A stretch of DNA of 64,000 bases from Ruminococcaceae bacterium UBA6416 (GCA_002438505.1 DJPI01000008.1:1-64000), one strand, 5' to 3'; shown: positions 38,808 through 47,858, numbered from the stretch's first letter. A program made the numbers and translations. Notes: generated by a model not told the origin, from the sequence alone.

Positions 38808-39359
38808 TTATTCTGCGCCTTTTTCTTCCTGCTTATCCTCTTTTTTCTTGTGGAAAAGAATCTTGTCAACAGGGAAATAGAGGAAAAACTGAATGGCCGA
38901 ACAGCACATTGTTGAAATGTTTGCCGCGCCCTGAGCGTTGATTCCCCAGTTAACAAACACACCCTGCAAAGTTGGCGAAAGCCACGCGGAAAAGCAGATG
39001 AGCGCAACGGTGAAAACAATGTATATCGGTAAGGTCACTGCGATATTCGCGCCGGAATTGAATGTTTTTTCCTTGTTAACAAAGAAAGCAACAATCTGCG
39101 CAAGGATATTGGCAATATTGAAAGCAATGAAATAGCCCAAGCCGTTATTTTTAAGTCCGTCCGAAGCAAAGACCCAGAATTCATAAGGTTCGGCAATGAT
39201 CTGCTTAACCTGAGGAAGGAGCAAGAGCAGATTGAGAACCGCAAACTGAACAATCATCGCAAGAAGGCTGACGAAAATGAACTTCACAAACTGCCAAAGA
39301 GTGTTGAGGCCTGAGCCTTTTTCCGCAGCCGCAGAGTCGATATCTTTAAGCTTTGCCAT
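38808..39359 (-). CDS. GtrA-like family membrane protein
   Basis: A 183-aa protein with four predicted membrane helices and charged termini (C-terminal KKKEDKQEEK). The core (QFVKFIFVSLLAMIVQFAVL, then GLGYFIAFNIANILAQIVAF and FFVNKEKTF) matches the GtrA/DPMS-like flippase family, which helps move polyprenyl-linked sugars across the membrane. No glycosyltransferase is adjacent. ATG 39359 follows AAAGGA with about 9-nt spacing, with promoter at 39395-39423. Confidence 0.82.
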   Translation of the reverse strand: MAKLKDIDSAAAEKGSGLNTLWQFVKFIFVSLLAMIVQFAVLNLLLLLPQVKQIIAEPYEFWVFASDGLKNNGLGYFIAFNIANILAQIVAFFVNKEKTFNSGANIAVTLPIYIVFTVALICFSAWLSPTLQGVFVNWGINAQGAANISTMCCSAIQFFLYFPVDKILFHKKKEDKQEEKGAE

Positions 39360-39394
39360 AAAGAACCATCCTTTATCTTTTTAATGTGTGTATA

Positions 39395-39423
39395 AGTATA
39401 CAATATCAAAAAACTAAAATCAA
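39395..39423 (-). promoter_or_regulatory. promoter of the GtrA-like gene
   Basis: TTGATT (39418-39423), 17-bp spacer, TATACT (39395-39400) on the minus strand. Confidence 0.7.
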
Positions 39424-39433
39424 GAGAATTTCA

Positions 39434-39463
39434 AGAAAAAACCTCCGCCGAATGTAGCGGAGG
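39434..39463 (-). terminator. terminator of the 33-aa peptide gene
   Basis: CCTCCGC/GCGGAGG stem followed on the minus strand by TTTTTTCTT, 18 bp after the peptide stop. Confidence 0.85.
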
Positions 39464-39480
39464 CCAATCGTTGAGAAGAA

Positions 39481-39582
39481 TCAGTTTTTCTTGTTAAGAT
39501 CGCGGAAAGATTCAACAAGCTGCTGAATAAGGGTTTTGAACTGTTCAACAAACGCAATGATGCTCTTTACAAATTCGTCCAT
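39481..39582 (-). CDS. 33-aa amphipathic small protein
   Basis: Short gene starting MDEFVKSIIAFVEQ and ending SFRDLNKKN. Hydrophobic residues recur every three to four positions (F, V, I, I, F, V, F, L, I, L, V), which predicts one amphipathic helix. AAGGA lies 7 nt before the ATG. A promoter (39628-39656) and a terminator (39434-39463) enclose it as a single-gene unit, which makes chance unlikely. There is no signal peptide. The function is unknown; membrane-active peptides such as phenol-soluble-modulin-like or leaderless bacteriocin-like products look similar. Compare the 35-aa peptide at 49227-49334. Confidence 0.7.
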   Translation of the reverse strand: MDEFVKSIIAFVEQFKTLIQQLVESFRDLNKKN

Positions 39583-39627
39583 GAAAAAATCCTTCTTTCA
39601 TATAAATATTAGGCTTATGCTGAAATA

Positions 39628-39656
39628 ATTATAGCACTATTTAAACAAATTTGCAA
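39628..39656 (-). promoter_or_regulatory. promoter of the 33-aa peptide gene
   Basis: TTGCAA (39651-39656), 17-bp spacer, perfect TATAAT (39628-39633) on the minus strand. Confidence 0.8.
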
Positions 39657-39853
39657 GAGATTTTATAATTTTTCAAACATTTTGTGAACAATCGTTAAAT
39701 TGCCGAAAACGAACCTGAATTTCTTCCGGATTTTTGCAAGCCGCGTTCCTGTGAACATTATTCATGTCAATATGTGCAAAAATTTCAAAATTATTAGTGC
39801 AGTTTAATGTAATATTTTTAGAAAAAGTCATGGATTTTTACACGAATGTTTGA
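39657..39853. other. AT-rich spacer
   Basis: About 200 bp between the peptide promoter and the clpC terminator. I see no open frame with a ribosome site and no clear RNA structure. Confidence 0.4.
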
Positions 39854-39883
39854 CTGCCGCAGGCCAAATTCAGCCTGCGGCAG
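39854..39883 (-). terminator. hairpin after clpC
   Basis: Perfect 11-bp stem CTGCCGCAGGC/GCCTGCGGCAG just past the clpC stop. The T-tract is poor (TCAAAC), so termination may be less efficient. Confidence 0.6.
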
Positions 39884-39914
39884 TATTATATTGGACAAAA
39901 CACCGTCACACGGT

Positions 39915-42380
39915 TTATTCCGCTTTTGCGGTTTCGGTTTCTCTAAACTTCACCTCGCCGTTTTCAAGAACACACTCATACCTGTGTTTCGGAAGAACGG
40001 TTCCGTCAAGAATCTGCTCTGAAAGCCTGTCTTCAACCTTGCTCTGGATTGCGCGTCGCAGCGGTCTTGCTCCGTAAACCGGGTCAAAGCCCGCATCGGC
40101 AACCATTGAAACAACCTCGGGAGAAAAGCTCATTTCAATCTCCATGTCTCTGAGCCTTTTCTCGGTCTTCTTGAGCATACGCGCAGCAATTTCATGAATT
40201 TCATCCTTGGTGAGCTGGTTGAAAACAATGATTTCATCAACACGGTTGAGAAACTCCGGCCTGAACGCCTTTTTAAGCTCGCCCATGACCGCGTCATGAA
40301 TACGGGTATCGTCCAGCGCGCCGTTATCCTCGCTCGCGTTCTTGAAGCCGATTGCCTTGCCCTCGCCTGCAATGAGCTTTGCGCCGACATTCGAGGTCAT
40401 GATGATAACGGTGTTTTTGAAGTCAACGTGTCTGCCCTGAGAGTCGGTGAGAACACCATCGTCAAGAATCTGAAGCAGCATATTGAAAACATCCGGGTGT
40501 GCCTTTTCAATCTCATCAAAAAGAACAACGCTGTATGGCTTTCTTCTAACCTGTTCAGTCAGCTCGCCGCCCTCCTCATATCCAACATATCCCGGAGGGG
40601 AACCGACAAGACGTGAGGTGTTGTGCTTTTCCATGAATTCCGACATATCAAAACGGATAACCGCGTTTTCATCGCCGAACATTGCGGCGCCGAGCGCTTT
40701 GCAAAGCTCGGTTTTACCAACGCCGGTCGGGCCGAGGAAGATGAATGAGCCAAGCGGCCTTTTCGGGTCTTTCAAGCCGCTTCTTCCGCGCCTGATTGCT
40801 CTTGCAACGGCGGAAACGGCCTTGTCCTGGCCAACAATGCGCTTGTGAAGGATTGACTCCATTTCAAGCAGCCGCTGGCTTTCCTCCCTTGTCAGCTCGG
40901 TCACGGGGATACCCGTCCAGCCGGAAACAATCTGAGCAACCTCGCTCGGTGTGACCTCGCCGCCGACCCGGCTTGATTCCTCTTTCCAGTTTGTTTTTGA
41001 AGCGGTGAGCTTGGAGCGCAGCTCCTTTTCTTTGTCGCGCAGCGCTGCGGCGGCTTCAAAGTCCTGCGCATTGACTGCAGCGGCCTTTTCCTCGTTGATT
41101 TGCTTGATGTCGTTCTCAATCTTTTTGACCTCGGGCGGCATTGTAAATGCACGCAGCCTTACTCTTGACGCAGCCTCATCAATGAGGTCAATGGCCTTGT
41201 CCGGAAGATACCTGTCAGTGATATATCTTGAGGACATTTTGACGGCGGCTTCAATCGCTTCATCCGTGATTTTAACCTTGTGGTGAGCCTCATATTTGTT
41301 TCTGAGCCCCTTAAGAATTTCAACAGCCTCCTCTTCTGTCGGTTCGCCAACCTTGACGGGCTGGAAACGCCTTTCAAGTGCGCTGTCTTTTTCAATATAC
41401 TTCCGGTATTCCTCAAGCGTTGTTGCGCCGATAACCTGAAGCTCGCTTCTTGCAAGCGATGGTTTGAGGATGTTTGCGGCGTCAACGGCGCCCTCGGCGG
41501 AACCGGTGCCGATAAGGTTATGCACCTCATCAATGAAAAGGATAACGTCCTTTGCCTTTGTCACCTCGTCAATGCAGCTCTTGATTCGCTCCTCAAAATC
41601 ACCTCTGTACTTTGTTCCGGCAACCATTCCGGTGAGGTCAAGCGACACAATACGTTTGTCTTTAAGCAGCTCGGGAACCTCGCCCTGGGCAATTCTCAGC
41701 GCAAGGCCTTCGGCAATCGCCGTTTTGCCAACACCTGGCTCGCCGATGAGGCAGGGATTGTTTTTTGTTCGCCTTGAAAGAATCTGAATGACCCTTTCAA
41801 TCTCCTTTTCACGGCCGATGACGGGGTCGATTTCTCCGTTCCTTGCCTTTTTGGTCAAATCCTGACCGTACTTGTCAAGGTTCGGGGTTGAGGTTTTTGC
41901 GGAATTCTTTCCGCCGCGTCCGCCTTGAGAGAACGCAGAGCGGCTGTCCTGAGCGTTTGAAAGTTCATCAAGCAAAAGCGGTGCGGAAACACCAAGCTCG
42001 GAAAGGATATATGCGGCGCACCCGTCACCCTCGCGCAGTATTGCCGAAAGCAGATGCTCCGTTCCGACATAGCCGGAGTTTTCGCTCCTTGCAAGAGAGA
42101 CGGAAAGCTCAATGATATGCTTGCAGCGCGGTGTGAAATCGTCCGGAGTGAGGACGGTTGGAATTCCAACGCCCACTGTGCTTCTGATAAGCTCCTCAAC
42201 CCTCTGCGGTGTTACTCCGCGCGAAAGAAGGAGGGTTGTTGCGGCTCCGTTATCCTCGCGGACAAGACCCATAAGAAGGTGCTCACTGCCGATATAGGTG
42301 TGGCCGAGGTTTTCCGCAACCTCAATGGCGGAATTAAGCGCACGGTTCGCTTTTTCGGTAAATCCGGTGAATTTATACAT
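39915..42380 (-). CDS. clpC: ATP-dependent Clp protease ATP-binding subunit ClpC
   Basis: An 821-aa AAA+ unfoldase that feeds substrates, including arginine-phosphorylated proteins, to ClpP. It has two N-terminal Clp repeats (FTEKANRALNSAIEVA onward), the first ATPase domain with GEPGVGKTA, a middle region with a UVR segment (AAVNAQDFEAAAALRDKE) and the second ATPase domain with GPTGVGKTE. The longest frame opens at a TTG abutting AAGGAG; the ATG at 42380 is correctly spaced and gives MYKFTGFTEKANR. It is the last gene of the CtsR-controlled operon. Confidence 0.98.
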   Translation of the reverse strand: MYKFTGFTEKANRALNSAIEVAENLGHTYIGSEHLLMGLVREDNGAATTLLLSRGVTPQRVEELIRSTVGVGIPTVLTPDDFTPRCKHIIELSVSLARSENSGYVGTEHLLSAILREGDGCAAYILSELGVSAPLLLDELSNAQDSRSAFSQGGRGGKNSAKTSTPNLDKYGQDLTKKARNGEIDPVIGREKEIERVIQILSRRTKNNPCLIGEPGVGKTAIAEGLALRIAQGEVPELLKDKRIVSLDLTGMVAGTKYRGDFEERIKSCIDEVTKAKDVILFIDEVHNLIGTGSAEGAVDAANILKPSLARSELQVIGATTLEEYRKYIEKDSALERRFQPVKVGEPTEEEAVEILKGLRNKYEAHHKVKITDEAIEAAVKMSSRYITDRYLPDKAIDLIDEAASRVRLRAFTMPPEVKKIENDIKQINEEKAAAVNAQDFEAAAALRDKEKELRSKLTASKTNWKEESSRVGGEVTPSEVAQIVSGWTGIPVTELTREESQRLLEMESILHKRIVGQDKAVSAVARAIRRGRSGLKDPKRPLGSFIFLGPTGVGKTELCKALGAAMFGDENAVIRFDMSEFMEKHNTSRLVGSPPGYVGYEEGGELTEQVRRKPYSVVLFDEIEKAHPDVFNMLLQILDDGVLTDSQGRHVDFKNTVIIMTSNVGAKLIAGEGKAIGFKNASEDNGALDDTRIHDAVMGELKKAFRPEFLNRVDEIIVFNQLTKDEIHEIAARMLKKTEKRLRDMEIEMSFSPEVVSMVADAGFDPVYGARPLRRAIQSKVEDRLSEQILDGTVLPKHRYECVLENGEVKFRETETAKAE

Positions 42381-42466
42381 AGGAATCAACTCCTTAGCTT
42401 ATGATTGGTTTGTATTTTTAACAGACGGCAGACATGAATTTCATGCCCGCCGCCCGATTGTTGTAA

Positions 42467-43480
42467 TTATTGCTTGCTCAAAGCTTCTTTAACGGCTTTG
42501 GCTCTGAAAACATCGCGTTCGCGCTGAGAGAGGTTTTCTCCCTGCAAAACGCTGATTGTTGCCGGCTGCATTTCAACAAGCAGACGGCTGAGCGTTTCAA
42601 GCGGAAGGTCAATTATCCCCTGCGCCGCGCCAAGACGAACGAGCGACAAAAGGTCGCAAAATTCATCGCAGCTTATCATATGCGCACTTGTGAGTATTCC
42701 GTAAGAGCGCCAAATCCGGTCAATGAATGCGTCGTCCTTCAAAAGTGCCTGCCGCGCCTGCGTTTCCTGTTCGGCAATCTGCAAAGCAATGGCGTTCAGG
42801 TTCTGAACGGCTGCCTGCTCAGAAATTCCGAGCGTGACCTGATTGCTCAGCTGGAAAAGCGAGCCGACAAAGCATCTTGTGTTGCCGTATACGCCGCGCA
42901 GCGTCAAACCGAGCTTTGCAACCGTTGCGGCAAGGCGCGCAATCACGCCGTTTTCATAAAGCGCCGGAAGGTGAAGCATTACGGACGCCCTCATCCCCGT
43001 TCCGAGGTTTGTTGGACACTGAGTGAGATAGCCGAGCCTTTTGTCAAAAGCAATGGCCGCCTTTTCTTCAAGCGCTTTGTCAAATTTTGACGCTTTTTCA
43101 TACGCTTCTTCAAGAGCGAGTCCGGGAAGAATGACCTGAATGCGGGCGTGATCCTCTTCGCAGAGCATGATACTCACGTCCTCGTCCTTTGAAAGAATCA
43201 GCGCGCGGCCTTTCGGGTCGGAAGCAAACTCCGGGCTGATGAGATGCTTTTCCGCAAGTGAAACGGCAGCAGTGCTTGAAAGCGCGTTCATTTCGGTATA
43301 TGTGAGTTCTTCACCGTTGTCTGCGGCAAGGAAAATGTCTTTCATAATCTCATTGACCTTTTCCTTTTCAGCGTTATTCAGCCGCGCCGGGAAGGGATAA
43401 TCTTTAAGGTTTCTTGCAAACCTTATCCGTGTGCTGAGAACAACGTCTGAGCGCTCGCCCTTGTTGGAATACCACTTCAT
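42467..43480 (-). CDS. mcsB: protein arginine kinase McsB
   Basis: A 337-aa phosphagen-kinase-fold enzyme that phosphorylates arginines to mark proteins for ClpC-ClpP and to inactivate CtsR. Start features include VVLSTRIRFARNLKDYPFP. The central CPTNLGTGMRASVMLHLP matches the active-site cysteine region of the family. It lies 3 bp after the mcsA stop, with AAAGGGG upstream of ATG 43480. Confidence 0.97.
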   Translation of the reverse strand: MKWYSNKGERSDVVLSTRIRFARNLKDYPFPARLNNAEKEKVNEIMKDIFLAADNGEELTYTEMNALSSTAAVSLAEKHLISPEFASDPKGRALILSKDEDVSIMLCEEDHARIQVILPGLALEEAYEKASKFDKALEEKAAIAFDKRLGYLTQCPTNLGTGMRASVMLHLPALYENGVIARLAATVAKLGLTLRGVYGNTRCFVGSLFQLSNQVTLGISEQAAVQNLNAIALQIAEQETQARQALLKDDAFIDRIWRSYGILTSAHMISCDEFCDLLSLVRLGAAQGIIDLPLETLSRLLVEMQPATISVLQGENLSQRERDVFRAKAVKEALSKQ

Positions 43481-43483
43481 TTT

Positions 43484-44011
43484 TTACTTTTCCCCTTTCA
43501 GCTCTTTAATTTCATCTCTGATCACGGCTGCCTGTTCAAAATTCTGGCAGTCAATGGCTTTTTGCATATCTTCCTGAAGCTTTGCAATTTTTTCCTCGGC
43601 GGTCAATTCCTTTTTCTCTTCCGTTTCCGGCTTTTCGTTCGGAACCTCGGTGTAAGGCACTCTGCCAACGTGCTTTGTTCTTCCGTGGATACGCTGGATT
43701 GACGGCAGCAAACGGTCATAGAATTTTTCATAGCAATCTGCGCAGCCGACCATTCCGGTGCGGATGATGTCATCAAAGCTACTTGAGCATTTTTCGCAGC
43801 GGTCTGTTTTGGCGGAAGCAAGAGCAAAGGCGCTGTCTTTGAAGAACGATGAAAAGATATTTGGGATACTCAGCGAAAAGTCATCAAAGAAGTCATCATA
43901 TCCAAGTTTTCTTGCGCACTCGGCGCAAAGGTGAACTTCCGTTGCCTCACCGTTAACAATTCTTTTTATATGGGTTGTTGCTTCGCGTTTTGAGCAGTTC
44001 TGACACAACAT
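43484..44011 (-). CDS. mcsA: McsA, activator of McsB
   Basis: A 175-aa zinc-finger protein with paired CxxC motifs (CQNC, CAEC, then CEKC and CADC) that binds zinc and stimulates McsB. The C-terminal UVR motif is present (AIDCQNFEQAAVIRDEIKEL). Family members couple stress sensing to arginine phosphorylation. GGAGG with 8-nt spacing precedes ATG 44011. It lies between ctsR and mcsB, as in other Firmicutes. Confidence 0.96.
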   Translation of the reverse strand: MLCQNCSKREATTHIKRIVNGEATEVHLCAECARKLGYDDFFDDFSLSIPNIFSSFFKDSAFALASAKTDRCEKCSSSFDDIIRTGMVGCADCYEKFYDRLLPSIQRIHGRTKHVGRVPYTEVPNEKPETEEKKELTAEEKIAKLQEDMQKAIDCQNFEQAAVIRDEIKELKGEK

Positions 44012-44026
44012 AATTCATTCCTCCAG

Positions 44027-44479
44027 TCAGTTATTCATTACCGTTATGAGAAGCTGTTTGAAAATTGATGCGCGGACTTTATCTCTCGCCTCAGCCGGAG
44101 CGGCCTTTAAGCAAGAGTCGCTGACAGCGGTGAGGATAAGCTTTGCGTCGCGCTTTGAAAGCAGTTCGCGGTAAACAAGATTCACAAGGTGGCCGCGGCA
44201 GGTGTTCTCGTCAATCGAGTCACCAACCGAGTTGACAACGTGCATCAGCAGCGTTTCGCCGTTGCAGTTGACCTTGGCAATCTTGATGAAGCCGCCGCCT
44301 CCCCTTCTGCTTTCAACAATGTATCCGCGCTCCGGAGTGAACCGGGATGAGATTACATAATTAATCTGGCTCGGAACACAGCCGAGATCCTGAGCGAGCG
44401 TATTGCGCCGGAACTCAATCTCGTCCTTTCCGTCAAGCATTTCGGATATCATTTGAGCTATAACATTAGAAAGGTTCAC
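44027..44479 (-). CDS. ctsR: transcriptional repressor CtsR
   Basis: A 150-aa repressor of class III heat-shock genes. The N-terminal DNA-binding region with FRRNTLAQDLGCVPSQINYV and the glycine-rich wing RRGGGGFIKI, which senses temperature in the family, are intact. It starts with GTG at 44479 (AAGG about 10 nt upstream). CtsR boxes on both sides of its promoter show autoregulation of ctsR-mcsA-mcsB-clpC. Confidence 0.97.
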   Translation of the reverse strand: MNLSNVIAQMISEMLDGKDEIEFRRNTLAQDLGCVPSQINYVISSRFTPERGYIVESRRGGGGFIKIAKVNCNGETLLMHVVNSVGDSIDENTCRGHLVNLVYRELLSKRDAKLILTAVSDSCLKAAPAEARDKVRASIFKQLLITVMNN

Positions 44480-44494
44480 TTTTTAAACACCTTC

Positions 44495-44517
44495 TTTGAC
44501 TTTGACTTTCTTTGACT
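44495..44517 (-). promoter_or_regulatory. CtsR operator, downstream site with a third half-repeat
   Basis: AGTCAAA-GAA-AGTCAAA (44501-44517) matches the tandem CtsR heptad box. A further overlapping AGTCAAA at 44495-44501 makes three direct repeats between promoter and ctsR. Confidence 0.85.
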
Positions 44518-44528
44518 TTCTGATGTAT

Positions 44529-44556
44529 ATTATATTCGTGTTCGAGCTTTTTGCAA
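44529..44556 (-). promoter_or_regulatory. ctsR operon promoter
   Basis: TATAAT (44529-44534) with TTGCAA (44551-44556) at 16 bp, set between the two CtsR boxes. Confidence 0.75.
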
Positions 44557-44557
44557 A

Positions 44558-44574
44558 GGTCAAAAAAGGTCAAA
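44558..44574 (+). promoter_or_regulatory. CtsR operator, upstream site
   Basis: Perfect GGTCAAA-AAA-GGTCAAA direct repeat, in the opposite orientation to the downstream box. Confidence 0.9.
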
Positions 44575-44602
44575 CTTGTTCAATATCCGCCAAAAATTGA
44601 AA

Positions 44603-44785
44603 TTAGCTCTTGTTTTCTCCGGTTTTCTCACTTTTTAATTTTTTTGAAAAAAATTTTTCTTTGACTTTGAACCTCTCTTTGTGCGGCGCTGAGGAGCGTT
44701 CCGGCCTTTCCCCCGGGAAAAACTCTTTTGCCGTTTCAAAAGAAAAAAGCTGCTGCTTTTCAAGCTCGTGTGCGTTTTTTTTCAT
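44603..44785 (-). CDS. 60-aa basic small protein
   Basis: Hypothetical protein of 60 aa, rich in Lys/Glu/Arg (MKKNAHELEKQQLF near the start, KKLKSEKTGENK at the end). It has no membrane segment. AAGGAG sits 8 nt before ATG 44785, which supports translation. A possible promoter (TTGCGG-16-TACAAT) lies further upstream. It is on the same strand as ctsR, whose promoter begins about 30 bp past its stop. No family is recognised. Confidence 0.55.
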   Translation of the reverse strand: MKKNAHELEKQQLFSFETAKEFFPGERPERSSAPHKERFKVKEKFFSKKLKSEKTGENKS

Positions 44786-44911
44786 TTCGGCCTCTCCTTT
44801 TTGAATCTTCGTTTTCTGCGATATTGTATATTCCATATTTTACTCCGCAAACGCAGCCTTTATTCCGCAGACATTTCGTGCGCTGCACCAAAACATTGTT
44901 TGCTCAGAGTC

Positions 44912-44940
44912 TTGCCTTTTGTCCGTCCTTAATATATAAT
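44912..44940 (+). promoter_or_regulatory. promoter of the LRR protein gene
   Basis: TTGCCT (44912-44917), 17-bp spacer, perfect TATAAT (44935-44940). The ribosome site GAAGGAGG follows closely, so the leader is short. Confidence 0.75.
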
Positions 44941-44962
44941 GAAAAAGAAGGAGGTATGTATT

Positions 44963-47785
44963 ATGAAGAAAACAAAAGAATTTTTAAAACCGTTAGTCTT
45001 TTTTCTTGCGCTCACACTTGTTTTTTCCGTGTTTTGCTTTTCCGCCGCAGCGGCTGAAAAGCGTTCCGGCGATTACGGCTACACCGTTTTGAAGAACGGC
45101 ACGGTGCAGATTGTGAAGTATTACGGAAAAGCGGCGCAGCTCACCGTTCCGTCAAAGCTTGACGGGAAGACCGTTTCGGGCATTGGAAACAACGCCTTTG
45201 AGCTGAATGATAAGCTCACATCGGTCATCATTCCCTCATCGGTAAAAAAAATCGGCGAGATGGCGTTTTATTACTGCGAAAACCTCAAGTCCGTGACCCT
45301 CCCAAAGGGCATCACCACGATTGAATATGCAACCTTTTCGGTCTGTCCGGCACTTTCAAAGATTAGTCTGCCCGCCGGACTGACAAGAATTGCCGAGCGC
45401 GCCTTTTACTGCGCCGGTTTGACAAAGGTCACTCTGCCAGACAGCGTTAAAACGATTGCCTCGGAAGCTTTTTCTTCCTGCCAGGAGCTGCTTGAGGTCG
45501 TTCTTCCGGAAAGTGCAACAGACCTTGGCGATTCTGCCTTCAGCAACTGCCAAAGCCTCAAAAAGGCAACTCTCCCCTCAAAGCTCAAAAAGATTCCGGA
45601 TAATCTTTTCACTGATTGCCTTGAGCTTAATGAGGTCAACTTTCCCTCCGGCCTGACGGAGATAGGCTTTGGCGCGTTCTCTTCAACCGCAATCACAAAG
45701 GCTCCCCTTCCGAACACCGTTAAAGTGATTGGTGAGGAAGCGTTCAGCTGGACGCAGAAGCTCAAGTCAGTGAATCTCCCGGAAGGTCTGACGGAAATTC
45801 GCTCCAACACATTCAACGCAACAACGCTTGAAAGCGTCAAACTTCCGAGCACACTCAAAAAAATTGCAAACGGAGCCTTTTCCGGCTCCTCCATCAAAGA
45901 GCTGACCGTTCCAAAGGGCGTCACGGAAATTTGGCAGGAGGCTTTCAGCGGCTGCCGTGAGCTTGTCAAGGTTATTCTTCCGGACACCGTTACCATTCTC
46001 GGAGATAGCGTCTTTCAAAGCTGCGATGCGCTAACCGATGTCCGCCTTTCTTCAAAGCTCAAGGAAATTCCAGACTTCGCATTCAGAGAATGCAGAACGC
46101 TCAAAAAAATCATGATTCCGAACAGCGTCACAAGAATCGGCAACAATGCATTCAGTATGTGTCCTGTTCTTGAAGACGTAACCATACCCTCCAAGCTCAA
46201 AGAGCTTGGAGACACAGCGTTCTTCTGGTGTTTCAAAATTTCAAAACTCACTTTGCCCGATACCGTTGAACGCGTTGGATATCTTGCCTTTTCAAACACG
46301 GCAATAGAAAAAATGAACTGCCCAAAGAGCCTCAAAAAATGCGGCTACAACCCGTTTTTGAACACTCCGTTTTCAAAAGCGCAGCCAAAGGGCGGAATCT
46401 ATTGGGGCAAGTGGCTCATCGGATATGAGCTCTTCCCGGATATTTATGACTATGAGACCGACACATATAAAGAAACAAAGGTTTCAATCAAGGACGGCAC
46501 GGTCGGAATTGCAAACCATACCTTTGCTCCCGTCTACTCCGGGACTTATCCCTATGTCATCAGAAGCATCTCCATTCCGAACAGCGTGAAGTATATCGGT
46601 GACATGGCGTTCCACGGCGCAGAATTCACAGCGTTGACAATTCCGGACAGCGTTACAGACATCGGCGATTACGCTTTTTCCGGCTGCTATAACCTCACGA
46701 AGCTTAAGCTTTCGGAGAACCTCAGGCTCATCAGAAATAATGTTTTTGCAAACTGCACATCACTCAAAGCAATAAAGATTCCGGCGAGCGTTCAGGAGAT
46801 TGAGGGCCTTGCCTTTTGGAACACCAAGGCGCTGAACGACCAAAAAGGAAACAAGAGCGAATATATTGACAACTGGCTAATTTCCGTTAACGAGGCAAGC
46901 AATTATAAATACACCGTCAAAGACGGCGTTGTCGGCATCGCGAACAACGCGGTTCACCCGCTTCTCTATGACGTTACCGTTCCAAAGAGCGTGAAGTATA
47001 TTCCGCCGTACACCTTCGGCTTCAACTCTTCATCCGTTAAGCTCAGAGACGAGGACTTTGTTCTGCGCTGTGAAAGCGGTTCGGCCGCGCTTGAATACGC
47101 AAAAAAGAACGGCCTTCATTATGTTCTTTCCGGCTGCAAGCATGAGAGAATAAGCGGCTGGATAACCGACCAAAAAGCGAGCGTTTATGCCCCCGGAACA
47201 AAGCACAAAATCTGTCTTGACTGCAAAAAGACGGTCAAAAAGGGAGTGATTGCTCAGCTCAAATGCTCCGCGCCCGTTCTCATAAAGGCCGCGAACGTCT
47301 CCTCCGGCGTCAAAATCACATGGAAAAAGACCGCCGGTGCGGATTATTACGATGTCTACCGCAAAACCGCAAAGAGTTCATGGAAAAAGCTCTCAAGAAC
47401 ATCATCAACATCCTATACCGACAAAACGGCAAAAAGCGGAACAACTTATACCTACACCGTCCGCGCCGTTAACAACGCAGGCTCCTCCGCGTATAACAAA
47501 ACCGGCGTTTCGGTGAAATTTCTTTCCGCACCGAAGCTCACAGCCAAAACCGCCGCAAAGAAAGTTAAGCTTTCATGGAAGAAAACCCCCGGTGCGGCCG
47601 GATATGTCATCCTGCGCAGAGAAAAAGGCGGAAGCTGGAAGGAGATTAAAACAATCAAAAAAGGAAAGACCGTTTCCTTCACCAATAAGAATGTCAAAAA
47701 AGGTGTGAAATACAGCTACCGCATCAAGGCATACAGCGGCAAAACCTTCAGCGCCGTTTCAGCCGTCTCTGTTAAAGCAAAGTAA
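44963..47785 (+). CDS. secreted BspA-like leucine-rich repeat protein with fibronectin type III domains
   Basis: Extracellular protein of about 940 aa. The signal peptide (PLVFFLALTLVFSVFCF) is followed by about twenty BspA/TpLRR repeats of roughly 23 residues with the recurring pattern LPxxVxxIGxxAFxxCxxL. Two C-terminal fibronectin type III domains (about 765-850 and 855-940) begin KAANVSSGVKITWKK and LTAKTAAKKVKLSWKK. BspA-like proteins mediate adhesion to host proteins or other microbes; the ligand is not known here. No sortase or LPxTG motif is seen. AGGAGG supports the ATG at 44963 over the earlier 44939. Confidence 0.92.
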   Translation: MKKTKEFLKPLVFFLALTLVFSVFCFSAAAAEKRSGDYGYTVLKNGTVQIVKYYGKAAQLTVPSKLDGKTVSGIGNNAFELNDKLTSVIIPSSVKKIGEMAFYYCENLKSVTLPKGITTIEYATFSVCPALSKISLPAGLTRIAERAFYCAGLTKVTLPDSVKTIASEAFSSCQELLEVVLPESATDLGDSAFSNCQSLKKATLPSKLKKIPDNLFTDCLELNEVNFPSGLTEIGFGAFSSTAITKAPLPNTVKVIGEEAFSWTQKLKSVNLPEGLTEIRSNTFNATTLESVKLPSTLKKIANGAFSGSSIKELTVPKGVTEIWQEAFSGCRELVKVILPDTVTILGDSVFQSCDALTDVRLSSKLKEIPDFAFRECRTLKKIMIPNSVTRIGNNAFSMCPVLEDVTIPSKLKELGDTAFFWCFKISKLTLPDTVERVGYLAFSNTAIEKMNCPKSLKKCGYNPFLNTPFSKAQPKGGIYWGKWLIGYELFPDIYDYETDTYKETKVSIKDGTVGIANHTFAPVYSGTYPYVIRSISIPNSVKYIGDMAFHGAEFTALTIPDSVTDIGDYAFSGCYNLTKLKLSENLRLIRNNVFANCTSLKAIKIPASVQEIEGLAFWNTKALNDQKGNKSEYIDNWLISVNEASNYKYTVKDGVVGIANNAVHPLLYDVTVPKSVKYIPPYTFGFNSSSVKLRDEDFVLRCESGSAALEYAKKNGLHYVLSGCKHERISGWITDQKASVYAPGTKHKICLDCKKTVKKGVIAQLKCSAPVLIKAANVSSGVKITWKKTAGADYYDVYRKTAKSSWKKLSRTSSTSYTDKTAKSGTTYTYTVRAVNNAGSSAYNKTGVSVKFLSAPKLTAKTAAKKVKLSWKKTPGAAGYVILRREKGGSWKEIKTIKKGKTVSFTNKNVKKGVKYSYRIKAYSGKTFSAVSAVSVKAK

Positions 47786-47807
47786 AAACAAAACCAACAA
47801 ACAAAAT

Positions 47808-47851
47808 CAGCCGGAAAACCCGCAAAGGATTTTCCGGCTGTTGAATTTTTT
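47808..47851 (+). terminator. bidirectional terminator after the LRR gene
   Basis: 11-bp stem CAGCCGGAAAA/TTTTCCGGCTG, then TTGAATTTTTT on the plus strand and ATTTTG on the minus strand, between convergent genes. Confidence 0.85.
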
Positions 47852-47858
47852 CTGCGCC

